Positions 43,085 to 53,337 of a stretch of DNA of 64,000 nt are shown here, piece by piece. The notes under the pieces were generated by a model, which was given only the letters and a program-made list of their open reading frames with translations, did not search any database and was not told where the DNA came from. Origin of the DNA: Weizmannia acidilactici. GTDB taxonomy: Bacteria; Bacillota; Bacilli; Bacillales; Bacillaceae_C. Each line of letters starts with the position of its first letter. The first letter of the stretch is position 1. The stretch is taken from the NCBI RefSeq assembly GCF_008974225.1, contig NZ_BKZR01000005.1:40775-104774 (forward strand), given 5' to 3'. Position numbers and translations under genes: made by a program.

Positions 43085-46010
43085 ATGAATGGCTTTACTT
43101 TATTTGGAAAAGAGCTAAAACAAATCTTTCATGACCCGAAAATCCTTATTCCACTCATTGCCGTTATTTTAGCGCCGATTTTATATGCCGGCATGTTTCT
43201 CTGGGCTTTTAAAGATCCATACGTAAAAATGGACAAGCTGCCGGTTGCGGTCATCAATCAGGATACGGGGGCAAAGATGGATGGGAAAACGCTCACCCTC
43301 GGAAATGACTTAGTGAAAAATTTAAAGAAAAGCGATGCCTTTGATTTTCACTTTGTTTCGGAAAAAAAGGCCATGGACGGGATAGACGGACGGAAGTATT
43401 ATATGGTTGTGAAAATCCCGGAGAATTTTTCCAAAAACGCAACCACTTTAATGGACAAGAATCCGAAGAAACTCCAGCTCCAATATTTGCCTAACGACAG
43501 CTATAACTTCCTGTCCAGCCAAATCGGTGAAACCGCGATGTTGAAAGTGAAAGACAAGATGGCAGACGAAATTTCAAAAACATATGCGGAAACGATGTTC
43601 AAAACTGCCGAAAAAATGGCAGATGGTTTTAAAACTGCTTGCACGGGCGCCTCGAAACTCAATAAAGGGGCTGTAAAACTCAATAATGGTGTAACCGTTT
43701 TAAAACAAGGTGCCGGCCAATTGTTTTCCGGCGCAGTTTCTTTAAACAACGGGATCGCAAAAGTAAACAACGGGGCGAAGGCAGCGGACACTGGTGCCGC
43801 CTCTTTAGACAGCGGCATGCGCAGTCTGCAGGCAGGCATTGTGAAAACAAATAACGGAGCAAAAGATTTGAACACTGGTGCAGGCAGATTATATGCAGGT
43901 GCGGTTTCTTTAAACAGCGGGGCCGGACAGGTCAATGCCGGCGCACAAGCCCTAAAAGAGAATCTTGAAAAAATCGCTTCCGGTTCCATCACTTTTACAA
44001 AAGGCATTTCCGACGCAACAGCAGGCGCAGAGAAACTCGCTTCCGGGACATCTGTATTAAAAACCGGGTTAAATCAACTGGCCACATCTGGCAGCCAGTC
44101 TTTGCTGGCAGGCGCCAAGCAGCTGCAAAGCGGGGCGGCTGGCCTGGAATCCGGCAGCAGCGAATTAAAGTCGGAACTGGAAAAAGCAGAGACTGAAATC
44201 CCGGCGCAATTTTTAGAAGGGACATTCCAACTGAAGGCAGGCGTCACGCAGATGAAAACAGATTTGCCGGCAGGACAAAAAATCTGTCCAGCCAGCTGAA
44301 TTCAACCATGGAAAAAATGAGCAGCCAGCTTACAACGGCACAGTCCCAAATCAGCGCCGGCCTGGCAGAGAATCTTGCCTCGGCGATGATTGACACACAA
44401 GTCCAACAAGCAGATGACCTTGTGGAAAAAGTTGCTAAACAGGCGAATCCAACTATATCTGATGATCAAATCAAACAGTTGCAGCAATCCGCCGAAAATA
44501 GAATCAAAAGCCAGCAGCAAACATTGCAGGAACAATTACAAGCTCAAATCAGCGCCGGATTAAGCGATTCGTTTAACCAGATTAAACAAGCAGCTGCAAG
44601 TGCAATTCCATCTGAGGATACGATTGCTTCAAACATTTCAATCCAAACCGATCCGGCTTTTGATCAGCTCAGTGCGGGCATTTCAAAGCTGAACGCCAAT
44701 ATTGAAAACGGCCAGGATGCCTCCAAAACGACTGTCAAAAGCAGCTTAAGCCAGCTTTACGCAGGGGCTGCCGCATTAAACAGCGGGGCTGCAAAACTGA
44801 ATGATGGAGAACAGACGTATATTGCCGGATTGCAGCAAGATTTGATCCCGAATCTGGCAAAAGCAAGCGAGGGGGCAGCCGATGTGAATACGGGCGCAGT
44901 GAAACTGGCAAGCGGATTGGAACAGATCGACAGCAGTTCGGGAAAACTTGCAAACGGAGCAGGGGAACTGGCTGACGGATCAACGGCACTGGCAGAAGGC
45001 ACGAGCCAATTGCAATCCGGGTCTTCACAGCTTGTGAGCGGTTCCTCGGATCTTAAAAACGGAGCTGATGCCCTCGCTTCCGGCACGAAACAGTTACAAT
45101 CCAGTTCAACCCGACTGGCCGGCGGAACGGCCAAGCTTGCAAACGGAACCGGAACGCTGGCGTCCGGAACCGAAAAATTAGCAACCGGAGCTTCACATCT
45201 TGTTTCCGGAACGAAACAACTGGCCGGCGGTTCCGGCAGTTTGTCGAACGGGGCGAAACAACTAAAAACGGCACAAAGGAGTTAAAAAATAAATTAGGAG
45301 ACGCTGCCAACACGGCAAGCGCCGTTCAGGCAAACAACAAAACTTACAACATGATGGCTGATCCTGTCAGCCTCAACACAACGCATTACGACCGGGTGCC
45401 GAATTACGGAACCGGCTTTACACCTTACTTTTTGTCTCTGGGGCTCTTTGTCGGGGCGCTGATTTTGACGATCGTCTACCCGCTCGTTGAATCAGCAGGC
45501 ATTCCGAAGAACGGCTTCAGCTGGTTTTTCAGTAAATTGAACGTCCTGTTGATGGTCAGCATCCTGCAATCCGTTATTGCGGATACGATCATTCTGGCTG
45601 GTGTCGGCATCCATGTTAAAAATGTTCCGTTGTTTATCTTGTTCTCGATCTTAACAAGTTTAACATTTATGGCGCTGATCCAATTTTTGGTTACTTATTT
45701 GCAGAATCCTGGCAGATTCCTTGCGATCGTGATTTTAATCCTGCAGCTGACGAGCAGTGCCGGAACTTTTCCATTGGAAGTGATTCCAAAATTTATCCAG
45801 TGGTTTAACCCGCTGCGGCCGATGACGTACAGTGTGCGCGGATTTAAAGCCGTTATTTCAAGCGGCGATTACTGCGCCATGTGGCAAAATGCCGGCATCT
45901 TGTTGATTTACATTATAGCCGCCGAACTGCTCACACTTCTGTATTTTCTGATCCATTATCACCGCCAGTACAGGCAGCTGCATGAACATGCGATTCCAGC
46001 TGAAGTTTAA
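43085..46010 (+). pseudogene. yhgE: YhgE/Pip-family membrane protein, read in three frames
   Basis: Large exporter/phage-receptor-like protein (about 975 codons). The first part (43085-44299) has one membrane helix and the start of a long ectodomain full of LxxGAxxLxxG repeats. The repeats continue in a second frame to 45285. The third frame (in use from about 45264 to 46010) has five hydrophobic segments of ABC-2-type membrane topology. The frame changes fall at A6 (44277-44282) and A5 (45264-45268); one extra A at each gives a continuous protein (GQKNLSSQL; KQLKNGTKELKN). True decay or consensus errors are both possible. GGAGG precedes ATG 43085. Confidence 0.85.
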
Positions 46011-46100
46011 AGACAATTGTTGCTACCTGGCAATAAATGTCAGGCAGTCTTACTTTTTTTAAGCGAAAAAGCTGTATTCATACCGGAATTTGCTGTTCCG

Positions 46101-46402
46101 CCGATTTCCGGGGACTTTCCGCCGATTTTTTTGGGGTGTTCGCCGATTTTCCCTGGCACTCCGCTGATATTTTAAGCTGTTTCGCCGATTCCGTAAAACA
46201 GAACGGGGCGGCCGGCCGCATTTACGGAGCATTCGGCCATTTTTTAGGCGTTCCGGGATGGCTCTTGCTTCTCTTCTGTCTGCATTTATGCCGTTTCACC
46301 GATTTCCGGGGACTTTCCGCCGATTTTTTTGGGGTGTTCGCCGATTTTCCCTGGCACTCCGCTGATATTTTAAGCTGTTTCGCCGATTCCGTAAAACAGA
46401 AC
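46101..46402. repeat. 104-bp exact direct repeat with 21-nt internal periodicity
   Basis: Bases 46101-46204 and 46299-46402 are identical, separated by 94 bp. Inside each copy, GCCGATTT-type cores recur about every 20-22 nt (TTCCGCCGATTTTTTTGGGG, TTCGCCGATTTTCCCTGGCA, CCGCTGATATTTTAAG, TTCGCCGATTCCG). Both strands are open in one frame and give seven-residue repeats (LSADFFGVFADFPWHSAD on plus), but there is no ribosome site or known protein. Degenerate units continue to about 46500. It lies between yhgE and jetD. Confidence 0.85.
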
Positions 46403-46515
46403 AGAGCGCAAGGACAAGGGGAAAGCAAATCCCGGTTTGAAGCTTTCAAAATCCCCACTTATTTCCAGGACACTCTGCTGATTCCGCACCCGGCCATTTC
46501 CGCTTTTCCGTTTCC

Positions 46516-47811
46516 TCAAATTCCGTTTTCGTTCACCAATGCTTTTTTCAGATCCTCCACGAGCATGTCCACCAACCCTTCCTGGTAGCCGGCTTTTTTC
46601 TTTGCCCGCATTTCATCAGCCAGCCGCAGCAGCTCAGGGGAACTTACAACATCCAATTTGGAAAGCCGGCCGGAAATGTCTTCATCCGATAAAATCTGCC
46701 CATAAGCATCCGCATCCATCCGCCAAAAAATCGTACGACCCGGGAAACGGTCGTGCAGTCGCTGCGCCATTGCCACACCTTCCGGATCAAGGTCGCCGGA
46801 ATAATAAAACGTGCAGTTGGACGCGGCAAGAAGCTGCAGCACGATCCAGGCCGCTGTTCGAAACTGGCCGTGCGTACAGATGACAGGCGCATCGGGCACT
46901 GCATCCAACAGTGTCGAGCACACGCTGGAATTCTCGATGATCCAAACTTTCCTGCCCACATGCGGCCAAATTCTTGAAACATGCAGCAATTCTTTTACCG
47001 GCACATTCATTACCGTACCCGTCTCCGCTGCTGCCTGCCAAACCGGGTGCATCCCTTTTTCCGTTTCCGCCAAAAACCCGCGGCACGTCACAAAACTCCA
47101 CAAATCATCGCGCATCAGCCCGGAATTTCCAAACAATTCATTCAGTTCTTCCGTCGTTTTCGGCATCGCGTCAATCAGACCTTTCCGGAGCTGGTCCACG
47201 TACAAACAATGGACGAGCAGCCTGCCTTCAAACCGATTATTGTCAAAGAAATGCGGGTTGCCCGTTACGCGCTGGGCAAACAAGGGAATGCGTTCATACG
47301 CGTCTTCTGCAGGAAGCGCCTTGTAAGCTTCGAAAACGGTCTTCAACTGTCCTAAAAGCGCATCCTGATCCTGCTTGTACGCACTCCAAATAAACCGTGT
47401 ATCGGCAGACTTTTTGGCAATCCGGTCCCACCACCATTTTCCATCCGGCATTATTCCGGCAAGCGTTTCAATAAATTGCTCCTCTTTTAGTCTTTCCATC
47501 TCCCCTTCTTCCGCTTTTGAAAAAATTTTCTCCTGTAACACCGCTCCAAGCAAGTCCACGAAGCGGTACTGCCCGAAAACGGTCGGTGCCAGCGCTTTTT
47601 CAAACGTACGCAGAGAAATTTTCTTTTTTTCCGATAGCGAATCAGGGGAAGTGCCGATCAGCCCGGCAACCGCCTCCAGTTCCTTCTGTGAAAAACCGGA
47701 AAGGCTGACCGTGCCTCCGACATGGCCGAGCGAACGGTATTTTTCTTTAAAGAGGCGGAAAAGTTTCAGCATCCCCGGTTCCTTCCTTAGCATTTCAATC
47801 GGGTCATTCAT
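46516..47811 (-). CDS. jetD: Wadjet type II nuclease subunit JetD (TIGR02679 / DUF2399)
   Basis: Toprim-fold endonuclease that cleaves plasmid DNA in the Wadjet complex. 431 residues from ATG 47811, chosen because GGAGGAG lies 9 nt upstream. Toprim acidic residues are visible: Glu in VWIIENSSV (about residue 293) and the DxD pair in YYSGDLDPEGVAMAQRL (about 340 and 342). The N-terminal part fits the DUF3323 arm. It lies 259 bp after jetC rather than overlapping it, and ends next to the repeat block. Confidence 0.9.
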   Translation of the reverse strand: MNDPIEMLRKEPGMLKLFRLFKEKYRSLGHVGGTVSLSGFSQKELEAVAGLIGTSPDSLSEKKKISLRTFEKALAPTVFGQYRFVDLLGAVLQEKIFSKAEEGEMERLKEEQFIETLAGIMPDGKWWWDRIAKKSADTRFIWSAYKQDQDALLGQLKTVFEAYKALPAEDAYERIPLFAQRVTGNPHFFDNNRFEGRLLVHCLYVDQLRKGLIDAMPKTTEELNELFGNSGLMRDDLWSFVTCRGFLAETEKGMHPVWQAAAETGTVMNVPVKELLHVSRIWPHVGRKVWIIENSSVCSTLLDAVPDAPVICTHGQFRTAAWIVLQLLAASNCTFYYSGDLDPEGVAMAQRLHDRFPGRTIFWRMDADAYGQILSDEDISGRLSKLDVVSSPELLRLADEMRAKKKAGYQEGLVDMLVEDLKKALVNENGI

Positions 47812-48070
47812 AAAAGCAAACTCCTCCATCATGATCATTCTTAATAAATCTAAAAAGCAGCTTATTGGACGGAAATTCAATCTTGTCACCCATAAGGATT
47901 CAAGAACAATTTTCGTAAGGCTATGTTTATAATGACAGCGAAATCCGCTTTTCCGCCAATCCCGTACGCAGGAGTCTCAGAAATGAGCGATCATCAACAA
48001 TGAAATCTAACAAAACAATTCTTAAAAAAGCCGGAAAAGCTCTGGGTCCTTCCATAAGCATTCCAACTGC
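47812..48070 (-). other. jetC-jetD spacer, no gene seen
   Basis: About 259 bases without a convincing frame. It contains CCGCTTTTCCGCCAATCCCG (near 47946), loosely like the 21-nt repeat units at 46.1 kb, and AAAAAGCC-rich sequence with no clear terminator. jetD may have its own promoter or be reached by read-through. Confidence 0.4.
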
Positions 48071-51000
48071 TCATTCCTGCAAAGCAAGTTCCTCTTCCTC
48101 CGGATCCAATACGAGAGAACGTTTATGGCCGTCCCACTGGTAGCGGATGACCGTTACATAATCGGCATTTTTCGGGCGAACAAGTTCGCAGATGGCAAGG
48201 CTTGAAATCGTGTCGTAATCGCCCCACAGCGCCTGCGAATTCATAATGTAATTGAATCCGAGCTGTTCGACAACTTCAAACATGTCGCGTATATTGTTTT
48301 CATCGACGCCGGCAAATGCTTCATCAAGGGAGATGATATACGGCGCCATATCCCCGGCTTCCAAATAGCGCGAATACGCTGCGGTAAAGAGCGGGATATA
48401 CATCGCCATTGCTTTTTCCCCGCCGCTGAATTTGAAAAATGCAGTATTGGTCAGCTCGCGTTTTGGTTCCCCGGCACGCTTGTACGACAACACAAACTGG
48501 AACCATTTCCGGTAATCGAGCACTTCTTTTAACACTTGGTGCAATGTCGAACCTTCATTGCGCAACTGGATCAATTCCTTGGCAGCCGCAATCCGCGAGC
48601 GGAAATGTTTTGTTATCCGGTTTAAATCATCCTCGTTTAAAAATTTGCTGTTCCGCTGCAGCAGGGCAACAAGTTCTTCTGTGTCGAGCTCGTCTTCAGA
48701 ATCCGCTGTTTTTGGTTTCCAGGCAATTGAAAAAGTTAACCCTGATGAATTGTCGCGGCTTTTCATAATGTGGTCCATTTCTTTCACCCATTTGGAAGCC
48801 CGCTGGATCCGGTTCCGCAAAATGACGCCAACTGTATTAACAATGATATCCTCATACAACTGGCGGTCCTGCTCATCCAAGTAACTTTGCAAATTTAAAA
48901 GTTCTTTTTCAAGCAACTCGAGCACGGTATACGGGCTCACCCGCTGGCCGCGGTATTCCATCTGGATCAGGCGCCTGCCCCGTAAACTTTCCCACTCATG
49001 TTTAAACGTTTCGTAGTAGTCATCGAGTTTTTCCGAAAACCAATCCGGCTCGTCCGATTCTTTTGTAAACTCAAACATGCGGTATTCCGTCAAATTGGAT
49101 TGCTCATTAATAAAAATTTTCGTCAGCTGTTCGTTCAGTTTTGCACGGTCGTATTTTTCAAGGATACCGGAAAGTTGCGCCAAAATCTGCCCCGGTTCCA
49201 CTTTTTCGACTTCAACAAAACGGAGCGCCGCCTCTTCTTTTACGAGTTTCTCCCATTCCGCCGCCATATTGGCCCAGAATGCCGCGCTCTGTTCTGCCTG
49301 CAAAAGTTCCTCCGCACACTTTTCGAGATCCGATTCTTTTTTCGGCTGCGCTTTATAAAAATACGAAACTTTTTCTTCCGCCTCTTTCAGTTCATGCTGG
49401 ACTTCCTGGACACGGGCGCGGACCTCCTCAATCCCCTGCAGTTTCAGCTGCTGTTCAATTGCTTCGATATCGGCCATTGTTTTTTCCCATTCCGACTGCC
49501 GGACGTTCTGCTCGCCGCGAATCTCATCGAGTTCCTGTTCTTTCTCCCAGATACTGTCAATCAGCCGCTCAATCATTTTTCGGGCAGACTGCCACCTTTC
49601 AAAAATGAGTTCCAGGCTGTAGAGATGGTCCTCGTAGTTTTTCGCCGCCATCAGCGCTTCATCGAGCGGCCCGCACTTGAGCGTAAGATTGATCCCGGCA
49701 CCTTTTTGATGAAGTTCCACGCGGATGTTTTGCATCTTTGTGTACACTTCTTTCCACTGCCGATCTACTGCATTTAAAAATTCCTGCTCGTTCTTTAAGC
49801 TGCGCGACGTTTTTTCAATTTGCTCCTCAATATCGCGCAAATCTTTGTCATTGGGAATTTCCCCTTTCCAGCGCTCCGCTTCCCGGACATCATTCTCCAG
49901 TTTCAACTGCCGGCTTTCGATCTGCACGAGGGCAAAGCGGGTTTCGGCCATCCGTTGTTCCGCTTCCCTGATTTTCTCTTGCTGGTACCGTTTTCGGGAT
50001 GTCCTGCCAATAAATTTTGACGGTCCTTCATCCGGGGCATGCCCAACAATGCAGCCGATCGAAAACGAACCGTCCACATCAATATGGAAGCCGCCATCCG
50101 ACGGTTCCAGTGAAATGCTCCGCAGTACTTCATCAATGCGTTCGGCTGATACTGGGCTGTCTTCATCCAAATCAGGGCGCAAATAATCAGCAAGCGTGTA
50201 TCCCAAAATCTGCGGATTCGGCCGGATGATACGGTCATGGACAGGTGCAACCGCTTCTTCCATGATTAAGCTGTCTAAAATCCCCGTTTGCTTGAGCGCC
50301 GCTTCAATGCGCGCTTTTTGCCCATCCGTAACATGGTCCTGGAATTCAACCGCGGCATAAAACGGCATAAAGCGTTTCCCCGCTTCATCCAGGCTTTTGC
50401 GGAAAGCTTCCGTATCCTCCGCGCGTTCCGGGTTGGCGAGCTTCAAGTTTTTCCAGTATTCCCGTTCTTCTTCCGCTTCCTCCAATTCCTGCTGTTTTAC
50501 CTGTTTTTCCTGCTCAGCCTTCGAAATTTCCGTGCGCACGTTTAAAATATAGTCATGAATCGCCTTCACGATTTCTTCACGGACCGCTTCATAACGGTTT
50601 TCATCATACAGCCCGTCAAGCGCACGGGCAATAAGCTGCAGGCGCTCATCCGTAATGTTAAGGGCCGGGTGCTGTTCAATCCATGAAAATACAGCATCTT
50701 CCAGTTCCTGCTTTTGCTCTGTAAACCATTTTTCTAAATGGTCCAGATTTTTACGCAATTCATCGATTACTTGTTTTTTCTCCGACGATTGGCGCTGCAG
50801 GCGGACATGCTCTTCGCCGAGGCGTTCTTCTTCCCCTGCAAGCCGCCTAAGTTCGCGCAAAATTTCCGAATGCTGCTTTGCCTCCCGCTTCCAAACGGCA
50901 AAATCAAAAGCTTCTTCCTGATGGCGTCCAAAATCCCCCGCATTCACTTCATGCTGGCTGAATGCAGCTTCTTCGGCATCCAGCGCGAGTTCATCCAACA

Positions 51001-52177
51001 TTTCCCGAATGCCATGTTCATGCTGCCGTAATTCTGCTTCGGCCCGATCCTGTTCGAGCCTGTCGCGCCGAAGCTGGTCTTTTTTGGCATCCCATTTTTT
51101 CTCCAGCTCGGCAATTGCCGTTTTGAGTTTTGTGGCTCTGTCCTGCTTCTCGCTTTTTTCCTTCTCTAGCCGCCATACTTCATGGTGCTGCAGCCGTTCT
51201 TGTTCCGCCTTCAGCACATCCTGCTTCTGCTCGTAATGCTGCTTTTCTGCCTCCATCTTTTCAATCGCCTGCCGGAGTGCTTCACGGCTGGTTTTTAATG
51301 TTTCCACTTGCTGCTTTGTTTCCTTAAGCCTCCCGCCCGCCGAATGCCATTTTTGGGCACGCTCCGCTAAAATATACTGGTTGTATAGATGGTACTGCTG
51401 GACAAGTTTTTTCGTTGATTCATGTTCCCGCTCCAGCTGCTCCAACTGCTGCTGTGTTTCGTCCATGCTTTCAATTGTGTCGGACAAATGGCGGAGCTCG
51501 TCATCTGTCAGCGGCGGCAGCGCGGACTCCAGAATTTCATAGATGACGGTCGGCTTGAAATCTTTCGACAGCTTCGGGCTTCTAAGCTGGATCAATAGCT
51601 TAATCAAATCTTCAAAAGCTTCCATTGACTGGAACCCGAAAATATATTTATTGACAAGCTCCATGTATTCTCTTTGCGAATGGACAACATGCCCCCCGAG
51701 CCCGATCCGGTTCTCGAGCTCCTTCGCCGACAGTGGAATGCGTTCAGACTGGCGGTTGTGCGCCAATTCAAAATCATAGCCGATCCGTCGGTTATCGGCC
51801 AGCACAAAATACCACGATTTCAATGTCTTATTGCGTTTTGCCTGCATGCCGATGCCTGTTGTGATATACTGTTTTGTCCCTTTCTTTTTATATTCCAAGA
51901 ACAAATAGCCTGTCCGCTCATCATGGCCGGAGACTTCTTTTTCCCCTAGCAGGTAGTCTTCCATTTTCCTTGCTTTTGACCCAAACGGATCAAGCCGGTC
52001 AGGAGTTTTTTTCCCGTCGAGCAAAACCGGCAAAATGCTTTGCATCGTCACCGATTTCCCTGAACCGTTTGTGCCGCGCAGCAGCAGCTTGCCGTCCGCA
52101 AAATGGAAAATTTCATCGTCGTAATACCAGAAATTCAGCAGGCCAGCGCGGTTCATCACCCATTTTCCTTCTGTCAT
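48071..52177 (-). CDS. jetC: Wadjet type II SMC-like ATPase JetC (TIGR02680)
   Basis: Motor of the complex: an SMC-family ATPase that extrudes DNA loops and senses small circular DNA. 1368 residues. Walker A GTNGSGKS is at about 35-42. Two long coiled-coil regions rich in Glu/Lys/Gln (about 230-600 and 760-1010) flank a hinge-like segment. The C-terminal head has the signature FSGGEKAMAMYIPL and Walker B YIISLDEAFAGVDE. ATG 52177 overlaps the jetB stop as ATGA. Confidence 0.94.
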   Translation of the reverse strand: MTEGKWVMNRAGLLNFWYYDDEIFHFADGKLLLRGTNGSGKSVTMQSILPVLLDGKKTPDRLDPFGSKARKMEDYLLGEKEVSGHDERTGYLFLEYKKKGTKQYITTGIGMQAKRNKTLKSWYFVLADNRRIGYDFELAHNRQSERIPLSAKELENRIGLGGHVVHSQREYMELVNKYIFGFQSMEAFEDLIKLLIQLRSPKLSKDFKPTVIYEILESALPPLTDDELRHLSDTIESMDETQQQLEQLEREHESTKKLVQQYHLYNQYILAERAQKWHSAGGRLKETKQQVETLKTSREALRQAIEKMEAEKQHYEQKQDVLKAEQERLQHHEVWRLEKEKSEKQDRATKLKTAIAELEKKWDAKKDQLRRDRLEQDRAEAELRQHEHGIREMLDELALDAEEAAFSQHEVNAGDFGRHQEEAFDFAVWKREAKQHSEILRELRRLAGEEERLGEEHVRLQRQSSEKKQVIDELRKNLDHLEKWFTEQKQELEDAVFSWIEQHPALNITDERLQLIARALDGLYDENRYEAVREEIVKAIHDYILNVRTEISKAEQEKQVKQQELEEAEEEREYWKNLKLANPERAEDTEAFRKSLDEAGKRFMPFYAAVEFQDHVTDGQKARIEAALKQTGILDSLIMEEAVAPVHDRIIRPNPQILGYTLADYLRPDLDEDSPVSAERIDEVLRSISLEPSDGGFHIDVDGSFSIGCIVGHAPDEGPSKFIGRTSRKRYQQEKIREAEQRMAETRFALVQIESRQLKLENDVREAERWKGEIPNDKDLRDIEEQIEKTSRSLKNEQEFLNAVDRQWKEVYTKMQNIRVELHQKGAGINLTLKCGPLDEALMAAKNYEDHLYSLELIFERWQSARKMIERLIDSIWEKEQELDEIRGEQNVRQSEWEKTMADIEAIEQQLKLQGIEEVRARVQEVQHELKEAEEKVSYFYKAQPKKESDLEKCAEELLQAEQSAAFWANMAAEWEKLVKEEAALRFVEVEKVEPGQILAQLSGILEKYDRAKLNEQLTKIFINEQSNLTEYRMFEFTKESDEPDWFSEKLDDYYETFKHEWESLRGRRLIQMEYRGQRVSPYTVLELLEKELLNLQSYLDEQDRQLYEDIIVNTVGVILRNRIQRASKWVKEMDHIMKSRDNSSGLTFSIAWKPKTADSEDELDTEELVALLQRNSKFLNEDDLNRITKHFRSRIAAAKELIQLRNEGSTLHQVLKEVLDYRKWFQFVLSYKRAGEPKRELTNTAFFKFSGGEKAMAMYIPLFTAAYSRYLEAGDMAPYIISLDEAFAGVDENNIRDMFEVVEQLGFNYIMNSQALWGDYDTISSLAICELVRPKNADYVTVIRYQWDGHKRSLVLDPEEEELALQE

Positions 52178-53337
52178 TTTTTCGCATCCCCTTTCTCAAA
52201 ATCTGCCGGATACTCGCCCGCAATCACCCCTAAAAGCGGTTTGATGCGGATCAAGGATGCCGCTTCATCCGTTTCGGCCATCATCCATTCTTTCATCGTT
52301 TCGACTAGTTCCGTGCAGACCGCCTTTGTGCCGGCGTCGCGGAAATGCTTTGCCCACCCGCCTTCAAGGCGGGCGCGCATTCCATCGATCAGCGCTTCAA
52401 ATTCGCCGTCTGTCAGCAAAATTTCTCCAGACTCGTTCGGCACATATTTTTCCGGGTGGTCGTGCAATTCTTTCGACAGCTGCAGCATCAAATCCGTTGA
52501 TCCCTTTGTATTCGGATAAACTTGATGATAACTGCGCGGTTCGGCGGTCGACAAAAACGCCGTATTTTTAAAGACATGGAGCTTGTAATTGCTGTGCTGC
52601 TCAATGTCTTCAGAAAGCCGGTTGCGGAAGTTGCGGATATAAAGAAAATCCAAATCCTGCGAATCCGTCCGGTACACCCCCGGCGAGAAAAACAATTTTC
52701 GGTACACCCGTTTGCGGCGCTCGTCTTCCTGGTTCAGCTTCCAGTCTTCTTCAAGCAGTTCTGTCCAATCCCGGTAGCTCGTAAAATCATCCGGAAAGCT
52801 TCTTAAAAAATAGCGGCTGTATGTTGTCGCTTCGTATAAAACTTCCTGTTCTTCGTACGTGTCAAACCTAGAAATATCGCCGTCAATCGTGCGGATCAAC
52901 CGGAATTCCATCAACACTTGAACCGCCCGGATTAGAGACTTGCGGTGCGTATAAAGCGTCCAGTCAAGGCCGTCTTCCAACGGATAATTGCTTTGAATTT
53001 CCTGGCACAGCTCGGATAAAAGAAACTGTTCATCTACCGCCTTCCCTTCCAAAAAGGAGAGGGCGCAGCAAAAAATCGCATAGTCCATCGGCTCCTGAAA
53101 ATTTTGGATCCCCATCCACGCCTCGGGTTCAACTGGAATTTTTTCCAGCTTGATAAAATGCTGGTGGATAATCAGCCTGAGCCCAAATTTTTCACCGATG
53201 TAGCGGCGCAGCACTTTTTCGCGTTCGCGGATGAGCTGGTACCAGTCGGGATGTTCGGAGCGCAAAATCCAGTAATGATGGAATAACAGATCCATCCCCT
53301 GTATCGCTTTTTCATCAAAAATCTGTATCGGTTCCAT
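52174..53337 (-). CDS. jetB: Wadjet type II subunit JetB (TIGR02678 / DUF2398, KITE-like)
   Basis: 387 residues. Counterpart of MksE/KITE subunits that bind the kleisin and the SMC head. DLLFHHYWILRSEHPDWYQL near the start and FLSTAEPRSYHQVYPNTKGS are the stretches I associate with the DUF2398 family. ATG 53337 overlaps the jetA stop as TGATG with GGGGGAGG upstream; a TTG at 53340 is less likely. It overlaps jetC by 4 bases. Confidence 0.9.
   Translation of the reverse strand: MEPIQIFDEKAIQGMDLLFHHYWILRSEHPDWYQLIREREKVLRRYIGEKFGLRLIIHQHFIKLEKIPVEPEAWMGIQNFQEPMDYAIFCCALSFLEGKAVDEQFLLSELCQEIQSNYPLEDGLDWTLYTHRKSLIRAVQVLMEFRLIRTIDGDISRFDTYEEQEVLYEATTYSRYFLRSFPDDFTSYRDWTELLEEDWKLNQEDERRKRVYRKLFFSPGVYRTDSQDLDFLYIRNFRNRLSEDIEQHSNYKLHVFKNTAFLSTAEPRSYHQVYPNTKGSTDLMLQLSKELHDHPEKYVPNESGEILLTDGEFEALIDGMRARLEGGWAKHFRDAGTKAVCTELVETMKEWMMAETDEAASLIRIKPLLGVIAGEYPADFEKGDAKK

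Noticed and set aside
46101..46402. CRISPR array
   Set aside because: Units are 20-22 nt, contiguous and degenerate; no constant repeat with unique spacers and no cas genes.
46037..46588. 183-residue plus-strand frame through the repeat block
   Set aside because: Its length comes from the 21-nt periodicity; no ribosome site, and it overlaps the jetD end. Treated as repeat DNA.
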